Assembly: GCA_024226935.1 (NCBI GenBank) | Contig: JAAELK010000435.1 | Location: 1-32,557 of the forward strand | Source of the DNA: Desulfobacteraceae bacterium | Lineage (GTDB): Bacteria; Desulfobacterota; Desulfobacteria; Desulfobacterales; Desulfobacteraceae | Reading direction: 5' to 3' | Length of the DNA stretch: 32,557 bases | Shown here: positions 22,344 to 30,625 of the stretch, piece after piece | Layout of the letters: every line of letters begins with the position of its first letter | How positions within the stretch are numbered: the stretch's first letter is position 1 | The notes under the pieces: model-generated | The model's input: the letters and a program-made list of their open reading frames with translations, nothing else | What the model was told of the DNA's origin: nothing | Database searches by the model: none | Position numbers and translations under genes: made by a program

Positions 22344-24097
22344 ATGGTTGCCGTCAATCCGGGAAACACCACATAAAACATGATATATGCCATGATCAAG
22401 GTCAAAATCAAATTGAAGGACTGGCCAAACAAATAAAGAATCAACGGTTTCCCACCTTTAAAATGTTCTTTGAGTTCACGAAAATTAGTTGCAAGCCCTA
22501 TACTGACAAAAGACAGGGTGAAAAACCAGCCCCTGAAAAGATCAGATCCCCCCTTGATGGCGCCCTTATCAATCATGGCACGTCCAAGGCCATCCAGCTG
22601 CAAATTAAACCAGGAATAGATCAGGGAAAATACTATGGACGCAGCCATAAACCCAATGACAAATTTTGGAAACCGAAACCAGATTTCTCCCAGTCCTACC
22701 TTTGCTCCGGTCTCTTCCACTTCCACCCGGGTGGTAAAATACAAAGCTACAAAAAATGCTATCACCCCTATGAGAATATTCTGGATCATTTTTATGGTGG
22801 CTGCCACATAAAGAGCTTTCTCACCGAGGAATGCCCCGGCGGCAGCAACGGCACCAGAGGCATCAATGGTTCCACCCATCCAGGCACCGCCAAGGACCAT
22901 CTGTTTATCAAGGGGGAAGGTTCCTTTAATAAAAGCCGGCATCACAATCATCATGATGGCTGTAAACACCAGGGAAAGACCCACGGCAAGGGTCAACTCC
23001 TCTTTTTTCGCACGACAGGCCGAGGCCGCTGCAATGGCAGCAGAGACGCCGCACACTGACATATCCGAACAGATAACCGCATTCAACCGCTTGGAAGGTA
23101 TGTTAATTATTTTCTGGCCGAACCAATAGGTCACCAACCATACGGTGGGTGTCACAACCCAGGCAACAAAAATACCAGCCGTTCCAATGGTAATTATTTT
23201 TTCAAATAAAATTTTCGCTCCCAAAAGCACCAGCCCCGTCTTAATATAATATTCAGTCTGGACGGCAGGCATGGCCCATTTAGGGGTTCCAACGGTATTG
23301 GAAATCAACATTCCAAGCAAAATAGCCCAGGCTGCATACCCTACCCCGTAATGCTTCATGGTGACTTGATAACTAAAAAACCAGGCGACAACAGCCACGA
23401 CATAGACAAAGACAAACCCCAGGGCAAATTGTCTAAAGGGTACTCCCATGGTGGTAATTGGAATACCAAAAAGAACACAAAAAAACACCCCCAGGCCAAT
23501 AAGTTTACCAATCCTATTATAGGGTTTTACCTGGGTTTTCTTTTTAGCTGCAGCCGCTGCAAGCTTTGCATCACGCCATTTATCAATAGCAGTCGATGCG
23601 GATAAATTGAGCGCAGCATTTGTAAAACCGGCTGTTTGTGCAATCTTTTCGGCCCCAAAGGCCACAGCAAAACTAATTTCTTCTACTATCTTTTTCTTTA
23701 GATACCTGCCCCTGGCGGAAGCGGCCTTGGCATCCGCCTTTTCCTTACCCATGAAAAAAGCATCCATGGGATTATCTTTCCATCCATGGGGTTTAGCGGC
23801 AAAGCTTGTCAGCCACTTACCCGCTGGAATTTTTCTGACTTCTGCTTTTTTCTTGGCATCGGACATTTTATACCATGCAATGGTTTTGATAGCAGAGGTC
23901 CGCCTATCATCCTGACCATATTTTACCATGGCCTTATTAATAATTTCCTTCATTTCTCCCGAATGGGGAAAATAAACAAACATGGCCGCAATAAGAATAA
24001 AAAACCCGATCCAGATTGCCCACCAATCTTCTTTTTTCCACATTTGTGACCATTCCCACCTGCCCTGATCAACAACAATTCCATTACCTTCCTCCAT
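22340..24097 (-). CDS. Second long YeiH-family transporter with a charged N-terminal insert
   Basis: A 585-residue membrane protein. The first helix follows KKEDWWAIWIGFFILIAAMF, the same EDWWAxWxG motif as its paralogue. Then comes a soluble Lys/Ala-rich stretch of about 140 residues (roughly 45-185, with DAKAASARGRYLKKK and KLAAAAAKKKTQ) before the remaining helices. Core YeiH sequences include TEYYIKTGLVLLGAKILFEK, CSDMSVCGVSAAIAAASACR, GGTIDASGAVAAAGAFLGEK and FVSIGLATNFRELKEH. I start at ATG 24097 because GAGG lies six bases upstream; an earlier ATG at 24130 has no site. The inverted repeat at 24113-24141 lies just before it. Function is as for the paralogue, and the two may work as a pair. 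Confidence 0.8.
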   Translation of the reverse strand: MEEGNGIVVDQGRWEWSQMWKKEDWWAIWIGFFILIAAMFVYFPHSGEMKEIINKAMVKYGQDDRRTSAIKTIAWYKMSDAKKKAEVRKIPAGKWLTSFAAKPHGWKDNPMDAFFMGKEKADAKAASARGRYLKKKIVEEISFAVAFGAEKIAQTAGFTNAALNLSASTAIDKWRDAKLAAAAAKKKTQVKPYNRIGKLIGLGVFFCVLFGIPITTMGVPFRQFALGFVFVYVVAVVAWFFSYQVTMKHYGVGYAAWAILLGMLISNTVGTPKWAMPAVQTEYYIKTGLVLLGAKILFEKIITIGTAGIFVAWVVTPTVWLVTYWFGQKIINIPSKRLNAVICSDMSVCGVSAAIAAASACRAKKEELTLAVGLSLVFTAIMMIVMPAFIKGTFPLDKQMVLGGAWMGGTIDASGAVAAAGAFLGEKALYVAATIKMIQNILIGVIAFFVALYFTTRVEVEETGAKVGLGEIWFRFPKFVIGFMAASIVFSLIYSWFNLQLDGLGRAMIDKGAIKGGSDLFRGWFFTLSFVSIGLATNFRELKEHFKGGKPLILYLFGQSFNLILTLIMAYIMFYVVFPGLTATI

Positions 24098-24112
24098 AAT
24101 GAACCTCGCTTT

Positions 24113-24141
24113 TTGATTATGGGTTATCAAAAAATAATCAA
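24113..24141 (-). repeat. Inverted repeat before the 585-residue YeiH gene
   Basis: TTGATTAT (24113-24120) and ATAATCAA (24134-24141) are perfect inverted copies separated by 13 bases, 16 bases before the YeiH ATG. It may be an operator or a 5' leader hairpin that also ends trmL transcripts. Confidence 0.45.
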
Positions 24142-24192
24142 GGGGTCAAAGATTGCTATGGTCCGGGATACAAATTCACACTGAACATTCCA

Positions 24193-24681
24193 TCAATCGT
24201 CTAAATCGCCCACGGCCTTAAGGCCTACAAAAGCATATTGCCGCATAACCTCATAACTTAAGATCGCCACGGTATTGGCCAAATTTAAGGATCTGGTACC
24301 AGCAGACATTGGTACTCTCACGCAAAAATCCCGATTTTCCACCAATAATTTTTCCGGCAGACCCAATGACTCCTTTCCAAAGATCAGATAAACTTTGGAT
24401 TCATAACAAAATTGATCACACCTGTTGGTGGCTTTTTTTGAAATAAATACTTTCTGCCCCTGGGGATTTTTTACAAGGAAATCCCCATAATCCCTATAAT
24501 ATTTCACATTAAGCTCTTTCCAATAATCCATCCCGGCACGCTTTAAATATTTATCCTCCAAAGAGAATCCCAAGGGTTCCACTAAATGCAAAACTGCCCC
24601 CATGGCATTACAGGTTCTGCCGATATTTCCAGTATTCTGAGGTATTTCCGGTTCCAACAACACTATATTTAGTTCCACCAT
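24193..24681 (-). CDS. trmL: tRNA (cytidine(34)-2'-O)-methyltransferase
   Basis: TrmL methylates the 2'-O of the wobble base in certain leucine tRNAs. The 162-residue protein is the standard single-domain SPOUT length. Motifs are NIVLLEPEIPQNTGNIGRTC at the N-terminus, LIFGKESLGLPEKLL (motif 2) and VPMSAGTRSLNLANTVAILS (motif 3), which form the knotted AdoMet site. The MVELNIVLLEP start is typical. The gene stands alone as a housekeeping gene between the YeiH cluster and the divergent binding-protein gene; about 60-95 bases separate it from the YeiH start, so partial read-through is possible. Confidence 0.92.
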   Translation of the reverse strand: MVELNIVLLEPEIPQNTGNIGRTCNAMGAVLHLVEPLGFSLEDKYLKRAGMDYWKELNVKYYRDYGDFLVKNPQGQKVFISKKATNRCDQFCYESKVYLIFGKESLGLPEKLLVENRDFCVRVPMSAGTRSLNLANTVAILSYEVMRQYAFVGLKAVGDLDD

Positions 24682-24770
24682 TAATGCACCTTATTTTTAT
24701 AAAAAAACAAATTATAACAGATCTGCTGAAAAAAAGACCAAGGAAAGATAAATTCAGGAATTTTTGGTCA

Positions 24771-24850
24771 ATTTGACTTTCCAGAAATTTTTTATTAAAA
24801 AGTATCATATAAACTTTGGTTCTTCAATGTGACATTTCCATATAAGCTAA
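24771..24850 (+). promoter_or_regulatory. Copy A of a shared upstream element
   Basis: This 80-base stretch matches 28027-28105 at about 66 of 80 positions by hand alignment with one gap. The best-kept part is TTTGGTTCTTC-N2-TGTG-N-CATTTCCATATAAG. It ends 40 bases before the binding-protein start. It looks like a common promoter or operator; which bases are -35/-10 is not clear. Confidence 0.6.
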
Positions 24851-24890
24851 CAACCTGTACAAATTTTATTAGCAAAAAATGGAGGAAGAG

Positions 24891-25799
24891 ATGAAACACT
24901 TGATATGGTTCCCGATTTTCTGTTTTTTCTTTATCACCCCCTTGGCTCTGGCCGGAGAAATTGAAAAGATCCAAACCAAAGGGGAACTTGTTGTCTCATT
25001 ACACGAAGGCTCGCCACCCTTTTCCATACTCTTAAACAATCAATTACGGGGTATAGACGTAGATATCGCAACCCTATTGGCAGACTATCTGGGAGTTTCA
25101 GTCCGATTTGTCCATCCCAAGACTTATGACCAGCAGATACCTGCCCTGCTCTCAGGCAAGGCAGACATTATTATTTCCGCCATGACCCGGACCATGGACC
25201 GGGGATTAAAGATCAGTTTTACCAATCCTTATTTTGAAGTCAGTCAGGCAGCTCTGGTCCTGCGAAAACTTGTCAAACCCGCGGCAGAATCATATTTTGA
25301 CCTGGTTGATATTGAAGGACTCTCCATGGGTATCAAGACCGGCTCCATCTATGAAAACTATGCCAGAGAACTATTCCCCAAAACCACCATCAAATTATAT
25401 CCCACAAACCTGGCAGCGGTAAATGGCATGATCAAGGGTCAAGTCACTGCGATCATAGCTGACTCCCCCTTCATCAAGGTATGGGCCAAAACCCACCCGG
25501 AACAATATTTAAAATTCAAACCTCTTCTAACACCGGTCACTCTGAGACATTATGCCTTTGCCATTCGCCATGGAGATCCTATTTTTCTAAACTGGCTGAA
25601 CCTTTTCATTGACCAGATTAAAACCGATGGCACCCTTGATTTTTTAATTTATAAATATTTCAAACAATCAAAAAAAAACCAAGGGATAGAAAAAAACAAA
25701 CGGGCCATTTTTCTAAAAAACAAATTTATTATTCAGCAACAAAAAATATTAAAAAAAAGGCGGGTGGAATCGCAAAAGATTAAAACCCTTGAGGATTAG
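24891..25799 (+). CDS. Orphan amino-acid-type (family 3) solute-binding protein
   Basis: This periplasmic type II binding protein of the amino-acid family has a signal peptide (core residues 4-18, likely cleavage at ALA-GE). GELVVSLHEGSPPFSILLNN then RGIDVDIATLLADYLGVSV, GKADIIISAMTRTMDRGLKI and FTNPYFEVSQAALVLRK follow the family pattern; QIKTDGTLDFLIYKYF closes the fold. I start at ATG 24891, where GGAGGAAGAG is directly upstream; an ATG at 24879 contains that site. The last 45 residues are strongly basic (many KK and RR) and outside the usual fold. No permease or ATPase gene is adjacent. It may feed a transporter elsewhere or serve a sensor. Its promoter region shares an element with sdaA. 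Confidence 0.82.
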   Translation: MKHLIWFPIFCFFFITPLALAGEIEKIQTKGELVVSLHEGSPPFSILLNNQLRGIDVDIATLLADYLGVSVRFVHPKTYDQQIPALLSGKADIIISAMTRTMDRGLKISFTNPYFEVSQAALVLRKLVKPAAESYFDLVDIEGLSMGIKTGSIYENYARELFPKTTIKLYPTNLAAVNGMIKGQVTAIIADSPFIKVWAKTHPEQYLKFKPLLTPVTLRHYAFAIRHGDPIFLNWLNLFIDQIKTDGTLDFLIYKYFKQSKKNQGIEKNKRAIFLKNKFIIQQQKILKKRRVESQKIKTLED

Positions 25800-25803
25800 A
25801 TCC

Positions 25804-25845
25804 GATTCAGATCGGCACCTGCCATGGAATGGATCGATCTGAATC
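25804..25845. repeat. Perfect inverted repeat between convergent genes
   Basis: GATTCAGATCG (25804-25814) and CGATCTGAATC (25835-25845) are perfect 11-base inverted copies around a 20-base loop. The repeat begins four bases after the binding-protein stop and ends 27 before the rlhA-like stop. No T run follows on either strand, so a bidirectional terminator is possible but not typical. Confidence 0.5.
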
Positions 25846-25872
25846 TGTTCTGAACAAAATACGACCCAAGTT

Positions 25873-27714
25873 TTACAAAATTTTAATTTTCATCCGGCAG
25901 AGCTTACAATCAAAAACAATTTGAAACCGACCCTTTGTATTTTCAAGAAAAAGTGGATCACTCCATATTCCCAGGCAATTTTTCGTTTCCTTCGGGCACT
26001 GGCCCAGAGCCTGGCGAATACAATGACGAAGGGTCATCACAACTGTACCAGCCCCCGGAGATGACAATTCAAAACCAGGGTCAATGACAGCTACACCTCG
26101 CTTTCGATAAAATTGAACCGCTTTTTCATTGGAAACATTACCAGTAAAATCCACTTGGCTTTCAGGATATTGAACAGGTAAGGGTCTTGGGATTGCATCA
26201 AAGCGTCTGTAAACTTCAACCCGTTTTGTGGTCATTATATTCAAAAGCCCTCGTCTCATCTTATTTAGGTCACGAATGGGTATAAAATACGGCTTTGAAT
26301 GAATAACAAGCCCCTTGAGATAAAATATGGAAGTGCCAAGTTTGCCAAGCTGTTTTTTCAAAGTAGCAAGACCAGCCGATTCGTTTTGGGCGGGTATTTT
26401 TTCCATATCAAACCTGAATTCACTTAAGTTTTCGTCTTCATCCCGCCCTTTCAGGACAAAGCCTTCCAAGGTTTCATGAAAAGACAGCTCTATACCTATT
26501 CTTCTTTCTGCAGAAACCCCAGCCAGTTTTTTTAAAAATTGATGGTCGTGATTTCTATAAATAAGAGCCTTGGAAAAAAGAGAACTTTTTATAAGATTTA
26601 AACGGCCCGATGGATAAATCTTACCCCGGTCAGTTGAATTAACCTGAAATCCCTGAAGTTTTCCACCTTGATCCAAATAACAAAGACCATCACCATTATT
26701 AATATCATGGGCTTTTTTCAGAGTCATATAAGAAGATTCAATACGATCGACCACACCGATTTTTTCCCCCAAAGATTTAGGTGTATCAAAGGAGTGGACC
26801 TTTCCCTTCCGTCCAAAAAGAAAATAATCTGTTTCTCCCCGATTAAAAGTTTTTAAAGGATCAGGCTTAAAAAAGAAAAGAGTTCTGCCGGAAGAAACGG
26901 GAGTATAATTAACTTCATTTGCCATAAAAGCATCCAGTTTTTCCCTGTAAAAAGCAGTAATATTTTTTACATAGGCAAGATCTTTCAAACGCCCCTCTAT
27001 TTTAAACGAGGTAATTCCGGCCCTGGCCAATCGTCCAATATGATCTGACCGATTCATATCCTTAAGGGAAAGAAGATGCCGGTCTCTTTCCAACACCTGA
27101 CCGGTTTGTGAAATAAGATTCCAGGATAAACGGCAGGGTTGACCACACTCTCCTCGGTTGGCACTTCTTTTACCAATGGCAGCACTGAAATAACACTGAC
27201 CGCTGTAGCAAGCACAGAGCGCTCCATGCACAAATGCCTCCAAAGCTATGGTTGTAGACTGGGAAATTTGTTCAATTTCGCGAAGACCAAGTTCCCTGGC
27301 AAATACCACCCGTTCAAACCCCGAGGCCTCAAGAAACCGAACCTGGGATAAGGTTTGGTTATTAACCTGGGTACTGGCAAAAAGAGGTATGGGCGGCAGA
27401 TCCATTTCCAAAAGCCCCATATCCTGAATAATCAGTGCATCGGCCCCGGCATTCCACAAATCTTCTATCAATTTTCCGGCTTCTTCCAGCTCATGATCAA
27501 AAAGAATAGTATTCAAAGCTATATAAACCCTGGCGTTATACAGATGGGCATAGCTTACCAATTCTTCAATCTCAGACACCTGGTTGCCAGCGGCCGTCCG
27601 GGCACTGAATTGATCGGCCCCGATATATACGGCATCTGCACCATGGCTGATGGCAGCAATGCCAAATTCCTTGTTCTTTGCCGGAGACAAAAGTTCCAGC
27701 TTTTTAGAAATCAC
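25873..27714 (-). CDS. rlhA: U32-family peptidase, RlhA-like (23S rRNA C2501 hydroxylation)
   Basis: RlhA is a U32-type protein needed for 5-hydroxycytidine at 23S rRNA position 2501. The N-terminus KLELLSPAKNKEFGIAAISH with GADAVYIGADQFSAR is the U32 start. The signature EAFVHGALCACYSGQCYFSA with SANRGECGQPCR supplies the conserved Cys (about 167, 174, 190, 194). A DUF3656-like middle and a C-terminal segment with FDCKLCRMKI follow. The length of 613 fits RlhA-type rather than the shorter TrhP type. Translation starts at a GTG (27714) with AGGAG ten bases upstream. It stands alone; a tandem repeat lies in its upstream region. Confidence 0.75.
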   Translation of the reverse strand: MISKKLELLSPAKNKEFGIAAISHGADAVYIGADQFSARTAAGNQVSEIEELVSYAHLYNARVYIALNTILFDHELEEAGKLIEDLWNAGADALIIQDMGLLEMDLPPIPLFASTQVNNQTLSQVRFLEASGFERVVFARELGLREIEQISQSTTIALEAFVHGALCACYSGQCYFSAAIGKRSANRGECGQPCRLSWNLISQTGQVLERDRHLLSLKDMNRSDHIGRLARAGITSFKIEGRLKDLAYVKNITAFYREKLDAFMANEVNYTPVSSGRTLFFFKPDPLKTFNRGETDYFLFGRKGKVHSFDTPKSLGEKIGVVDRIESSYMTLKKAHDINNGDGLCYLDQGGKLQGFQVNSTDRGKIYPSGRLNLIKSSLFSKALIYRNHDHQFLKKLAGVSAERRIGIELSFHETLEGFVLKGRDEDENLSEFRFDMEKIPAQNESAGLATLKKQLGKLGTSIFYLKGLVIHSKPYFIPIRDLNKMRRGLLNIMTTKRVEVYRRFDAIPRPLPVQYPESQVDFTGNVSNEKAVQFYRKRGVAVIDPGFELSSPGAGTVVMTLRHCIRQALGQCPKETKNCLGIWSDPLFLENTKGRFQIVFDCKLCRMKIKIL

Positions 27715-27756
27715 GATAAATGGGCTCCTGTTAATTTAAATATTGGGTATTTCTTT

Positions 27757-27790
27757 GATGTGCTCGTATAATTGATGCGCTCGTACAAGT
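27757..27790. repeat. 17-base tandem direct repeat upstream of the rlhA-like gene
   Basis: GATGTGCTCGTATAATT (27757-27773) is followed directly by GATGCGCTCGTACAAGT (27774-27790), matching at 14 of 17 positions. It lies about 45 bases upstream of the rlhA-like start, in the likely promoter zone on the minus strand. Confidence 0.55.
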
Positions 27791-28026
27791 TTACATCCTG
27801 ACCAATGGACTAATGGGTTTATATTATTTTACAAATCTTAACCTTTGGGTAACTTTTTATTATAGCACTAAACAGGCCATGGTGAAATATAGAAAATCTG
27901 GTAAAATAAACAAAAATCAGAAGGATAACCAAAGACTTTGCCGGGACTTATGATTTTTTTTCTACCATACCATGTCACCTTTTCTGTGAATTAATCATTT
28001 TTTAATTTCCCATTGATTTCTTATTA

Positions 28027-28105
28027 ATTTGACTTTTCAACGATTCTTTATTAGGAAGTATATGTAAATTTTGGTTCTTCCGTGTGGCATTTCCATATAA
28101 GGTAA
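28027..28105 (+). promoter_or_regulatory. Copy B of the shared upstream element
   Basis: This 79-base stretch matches 24771-24850 (about 82% identity, one gap). Flanking DNA beyond both ends diverges, so the similarity is confined to the element. It ends 107 bases before the sdaA start, leaving a longer leader than at copy A. Confidence 0.6.
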
Positions 28106-28212
28106 AAACAACGACAAATAAAATCATTTATGATTTAAGATAACTATTGAAATTTATTATTTCAACAAAACCCGGATATTCACATTTCCCCTGTAAACTT
28201 TAGGTAATTATT

Positions 28213-29580
28213 ATGGATAATTGTATTACAACTTCGATTTTTGATATATTTAAAACGGGCCCCGGCCCATCCAGCTCACACACCACAGGTCCCATGAAAG
28301 CCGCACTTTTGTTTCGGGACGCCATGGTAAAACTGAACCCTGATATGATGGAAAGCCTGAGACTCGACGTTCATCTCTTTGGTTCCCTATGCCTTACCGG
28401 AATAGGCCATGGTACACATAAGGCAATTTTGGGTGGTCTTCTGGGCTGGCAACCAGAAGACTGCGATTGCGACCTTCTCTGCCAACTATTAGAAGATCCG
28501 GACAAAATCTATAAAATCCCCCTGGGAAAAGGAGATATTAAATTTTCATCCCACCATATCCATTTTGAAAATGAAAAGATTGAAGACCTGTCCTTTTCCA
28601 ACACCATGCGTTTCAAGCTCAGCCAGGGAGATCAGCTCTTACTGGAAAAAGAATACTATTCAATTGGCGGTGGATTCATCCAATGCAAAGGTAAAATAGA
28701 GCAAATACCAAAAAATCCGCCCCATGGTTACCGAAACATGAATCAATTAAGAGATTTACTGGACAAGACTGGGCTGACCCTAAGCCAGATCATTCTGGAA
28801 AATGAACAGTTCATCACCGGCTCATCAACTACCCAGATCTATGAAGACCTGGACCAAATCATCGAGACCATGTGCAGCTGCGTTAAAAGAGGACTTTCAA
28901 CCGAGGGCGTTTTACCCGGCCCCATAGGTTTATTTCGCAAGGCCAAAATGATGATAAACAACTCCCGACGGATGAAACAGGAAACCGGCCGCTTTCTTGC
29001 CAGATTAAACGCCTATGCCATGGCAGCTGCAGAAGAGAATGCCGCAGGCCAACGGGTGGTCACAGCCCCTACTTCCGGCTCCGCCGGGGTGATGCCAGGA
29101 GTTCTCTATTTATTAAAACACAAATATCAACTATCCCAGCAACAACTGAGGGAAGGGATGCTGGCAGCGGCAGCCATAGCCTTTATTGCCAAAAATAATG
29201 CCAGTATTTCCGGTGCAGAAGTTGGCTGCCAGGGTGAAATAGGTGTAGCCTCGGCCATGGCGGCAGCTCTCATGACATATGCCCTGGAAGGCCCCATGGA
29301 AAAGGTGGAAAATGCAGCAGAAATAGCCCTTGAGCATCATCTGGGATTGACCTGTGATCCAGTGGGGGGCTATGTACAAATTCCCTGTATAGAACGAAAT
29401 GCCGTGGGCGCTGTCACCGCTGCCAATGCCTATATCCTGGCAGAGGTAGGAGACCCGGACCATCAAAAAGTTTCCTTTGATGAAGTGGTGAAAACCATGA
29501 TGGAAACCGGACGGGACATGTGCAGCCGCTACAAGGAAACAGCCCTGGGCGGATTAGCTATTTGCTGTGTCTCCTGTTAA
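28213..29580 (+). CDS. sdaA: L-serine ammonia-lyase (iron-sulfur dependent, single chain)
   Basis: This enzyme deaminates L-serine to pyruvate and ammonia with a 4Fe-4S cluster. It is a full-length single-chain form of 455 residues, with the beta domain first (SIFDIFKTGPGPSSSHTTGP) and then the alpha domain (TAPTSGSAGVMPGVLYLLKH). Cysteines at 339 (GAEVGCQGEIG), 381 (GLTCDPVGG) and 392 (IPCIERN) match the three cluster ligands of the Legionella enzyme, and the chain ends in CCVSC, giving the C-terminal Cys that fills the active site in that type. AGG lies eight bases before the ATG. The asparaginase gene follows, so the two may form an amino-acid catabolic operon. Confidence 0.93.
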   Translation: MDNCITTSIFDIFKTGPGPSSSHTTGPMKAALLFRDAMVKLNPDMMESLRLDVHLFGSLCLTGIGHGTHKAILGGLLGWQPEDCDCDLLCQLLEDPDKIYKIPLGKGDIKFSSHHIHFENEKIEDLSFSNTMRFKLSQGDQLLLEKEYYSIGGGFIQCKGKIEQIPKNPPHGYRNMNQLRDLLDKTGLTLSQIILENEQFITGSSTTQIYEDLDQIIETMCSCVKRGLSTEGVLPGPIGLFRKAKMMINNSRRMKQETGRFLARLNAYAMAAAEENAAGQRVVTAPTSGSAGVMPGVLYLLKHKYQLSQQQLREGMLAAAAIAFIAKNNASISGAEVGCQGEIGVASAMAAALMTYALEGPMEKVENAAEIALEHHLGLTCDPVGGYVQIPCIERNAVGAVTAANAYILAEVGDPDHQKVSFDEVVKTMMETGRDMCSRYKETALGGLAICCVSC

Positions 29581-29611
29581 TATTGGATTAAAAATACACG
29601 GAAAAAACATT

Positions 29612-30601
29612 ATGAAACCTTCTGTCACCATAATAGCCACCGGCGGCACCATTGCCGGCACAGCCCCTTCATCCACCCAGGCCGGATATACCTCTGGGAA
29701 ACTTGATATTAACAACCTGATCCAGACAGTGCCAAATCTTGAAAGATTGGCCCGAATAGATGGCGAACAATTTTCAAATGTAGGGTCCCAGGACATGTCC
29801 TTTGAAATCATGATCAATCTTGCCCGCCGGATAAATAAACTTCTGATAGAAGAAAAAATAGACGGGGTGGTAGTTACCCATGGCACAGATACCATGGAGG
29901 AAACCGCATTTTTCTTAAATCTGACAATAAAAAGCCCCAAGCCAGTTGTAATGACGGGTGCCATGCGCCCTTTTACAGCCCTGAGTGCGGACGGCCCCCT
30001 GAACCTCTACAATGCAGTGGCGGTAGCAGCCGATCCAAGATCCTGCGGACAGGGGGTGATGGTGGTCATGAACGACAGAATCCATGATGCCCATTCCCTG
30101 AGCAAAACCAATACCACCTCGGTGGAAACCTTTTTGTCGCCGGTAAACGGACTCTTGGGCACCGTGATCTACGGAGCCCTCCAATACTATAGAGGGCCCT
30201 TCCAGAACCACACAACTTCCAGTGAATTTTCCCTTAAAGGGGTTGATTCCCTGCCCCGGGTGGATATCATATACGCCTGCGCTGACATGCCACCGGATCT
30301 GATCGATTGCTCCGTGGCCAGTGGAGCCAAGGGGATTGTCATAGCAGGTTACGGCAATGGAAACATGAATGAAACAACCCTTAAAAAAGCGGCTCAGATG
30401 GCACAACAGGGCATCTTCATTATCCGCTCCTCACGGGTTCCCACGGGAAGAGTGGTTAGAAACGTAGAAGTGGATGATGATATCAATCAATTTATTGCTT
30501 CGGACGAACTCAACCCGGCCAAGGCAAGAATTCTGCTCATACTTGCCCTTTTAAAAAAACGCAGCTTTCAACAGGTCCAGGATCTTTTTTATTCCTATTA
30601 A
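29612..30601 (+). CDS. L-asparaginase (type I/II fold), probably cytoplasmic
   Basis: The enzyme hydrolyses asparagine (and possibly glutamine) to aspartate and ammonia. Both catalytic triads are present: T13 in ATGGTIAGT and Y26 in AGYTSG; T92 and D93 in HGTDTMEET with K165 in SKTNTT. These line up with T12, Y25, T89, D90 and K162 of E. coli AnsB, to which the sequence is closer than to AnsA. Yet no signal peptide is seen from ATG 29612 (329 residues), nor from an earlier GTG at 29567 that would overlap sdaA. A cytoplasmic location is therefore likely, unlike classic AnsB. The gap to sdaA is 31 bases, so they are probably co-transcribed. Confidence 0.9.
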   Translation: MKPSVTIIATGGTIAGTAPSSTQAGYTSGKLDINNLIQTVPNLERLARIDGEQFSNVGSQDMSFEIMINLARRINKLLIEEKIDGVVVTHGTDTMEETAFFLNLTIKSPKPVVMTGAMRPFTALSADGPLNLYNAVAVAADPRSCGQGVMVVMNDRIHDAHSLSKTNTTSVETFLSPVNGLLGTVIYGALQYYRGPFQNHTTSSEFSLKGVDSLPRVDIIYACADMPPDLIDCSVASGAKGIVIAGYGNGNMNETTLKKAAQMAQQGIFIIRSSRVPTGRVVRNVEVDDDINQFIASDELNPAKARILLILALLKKRSFQQVQDLFYSY

Positions 30602-30625
30602 TCCTTTTTGGTAAATCATTCGATT

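Larger units (their letters stand above)
27715..28212. other. Divergent intergenic region between rlhA-like gene and sdaA
   Basis: About 500 bases with no convincing gene. The left part holds the ribosome-binding site of the rlhA-like gene and a 17-base tandem repeat. The right part holds copy B of the shared element at 28027-28105 and roughly 100 bases of leader before sdaA. The 230 bases between them (27791-28026) are AT-rich and I see nothing firm there. Confidence 0.55.

Noticed and set aside
22322-23059. 245-codon plus-strand frame opposite the second YeiH gene
   Set aside because: It is antisense to a well-supported membrane-protein gene; Gly/His/Lys-rich sequence with no recognisable domain.
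28027-28105. Reading the shared element as a sigma-54 promoter
   Set aside because: TGTGGCAT in copy B recalls the -24 box, but no GC pair appears at the -12 position and copy A has TGTGACAT.
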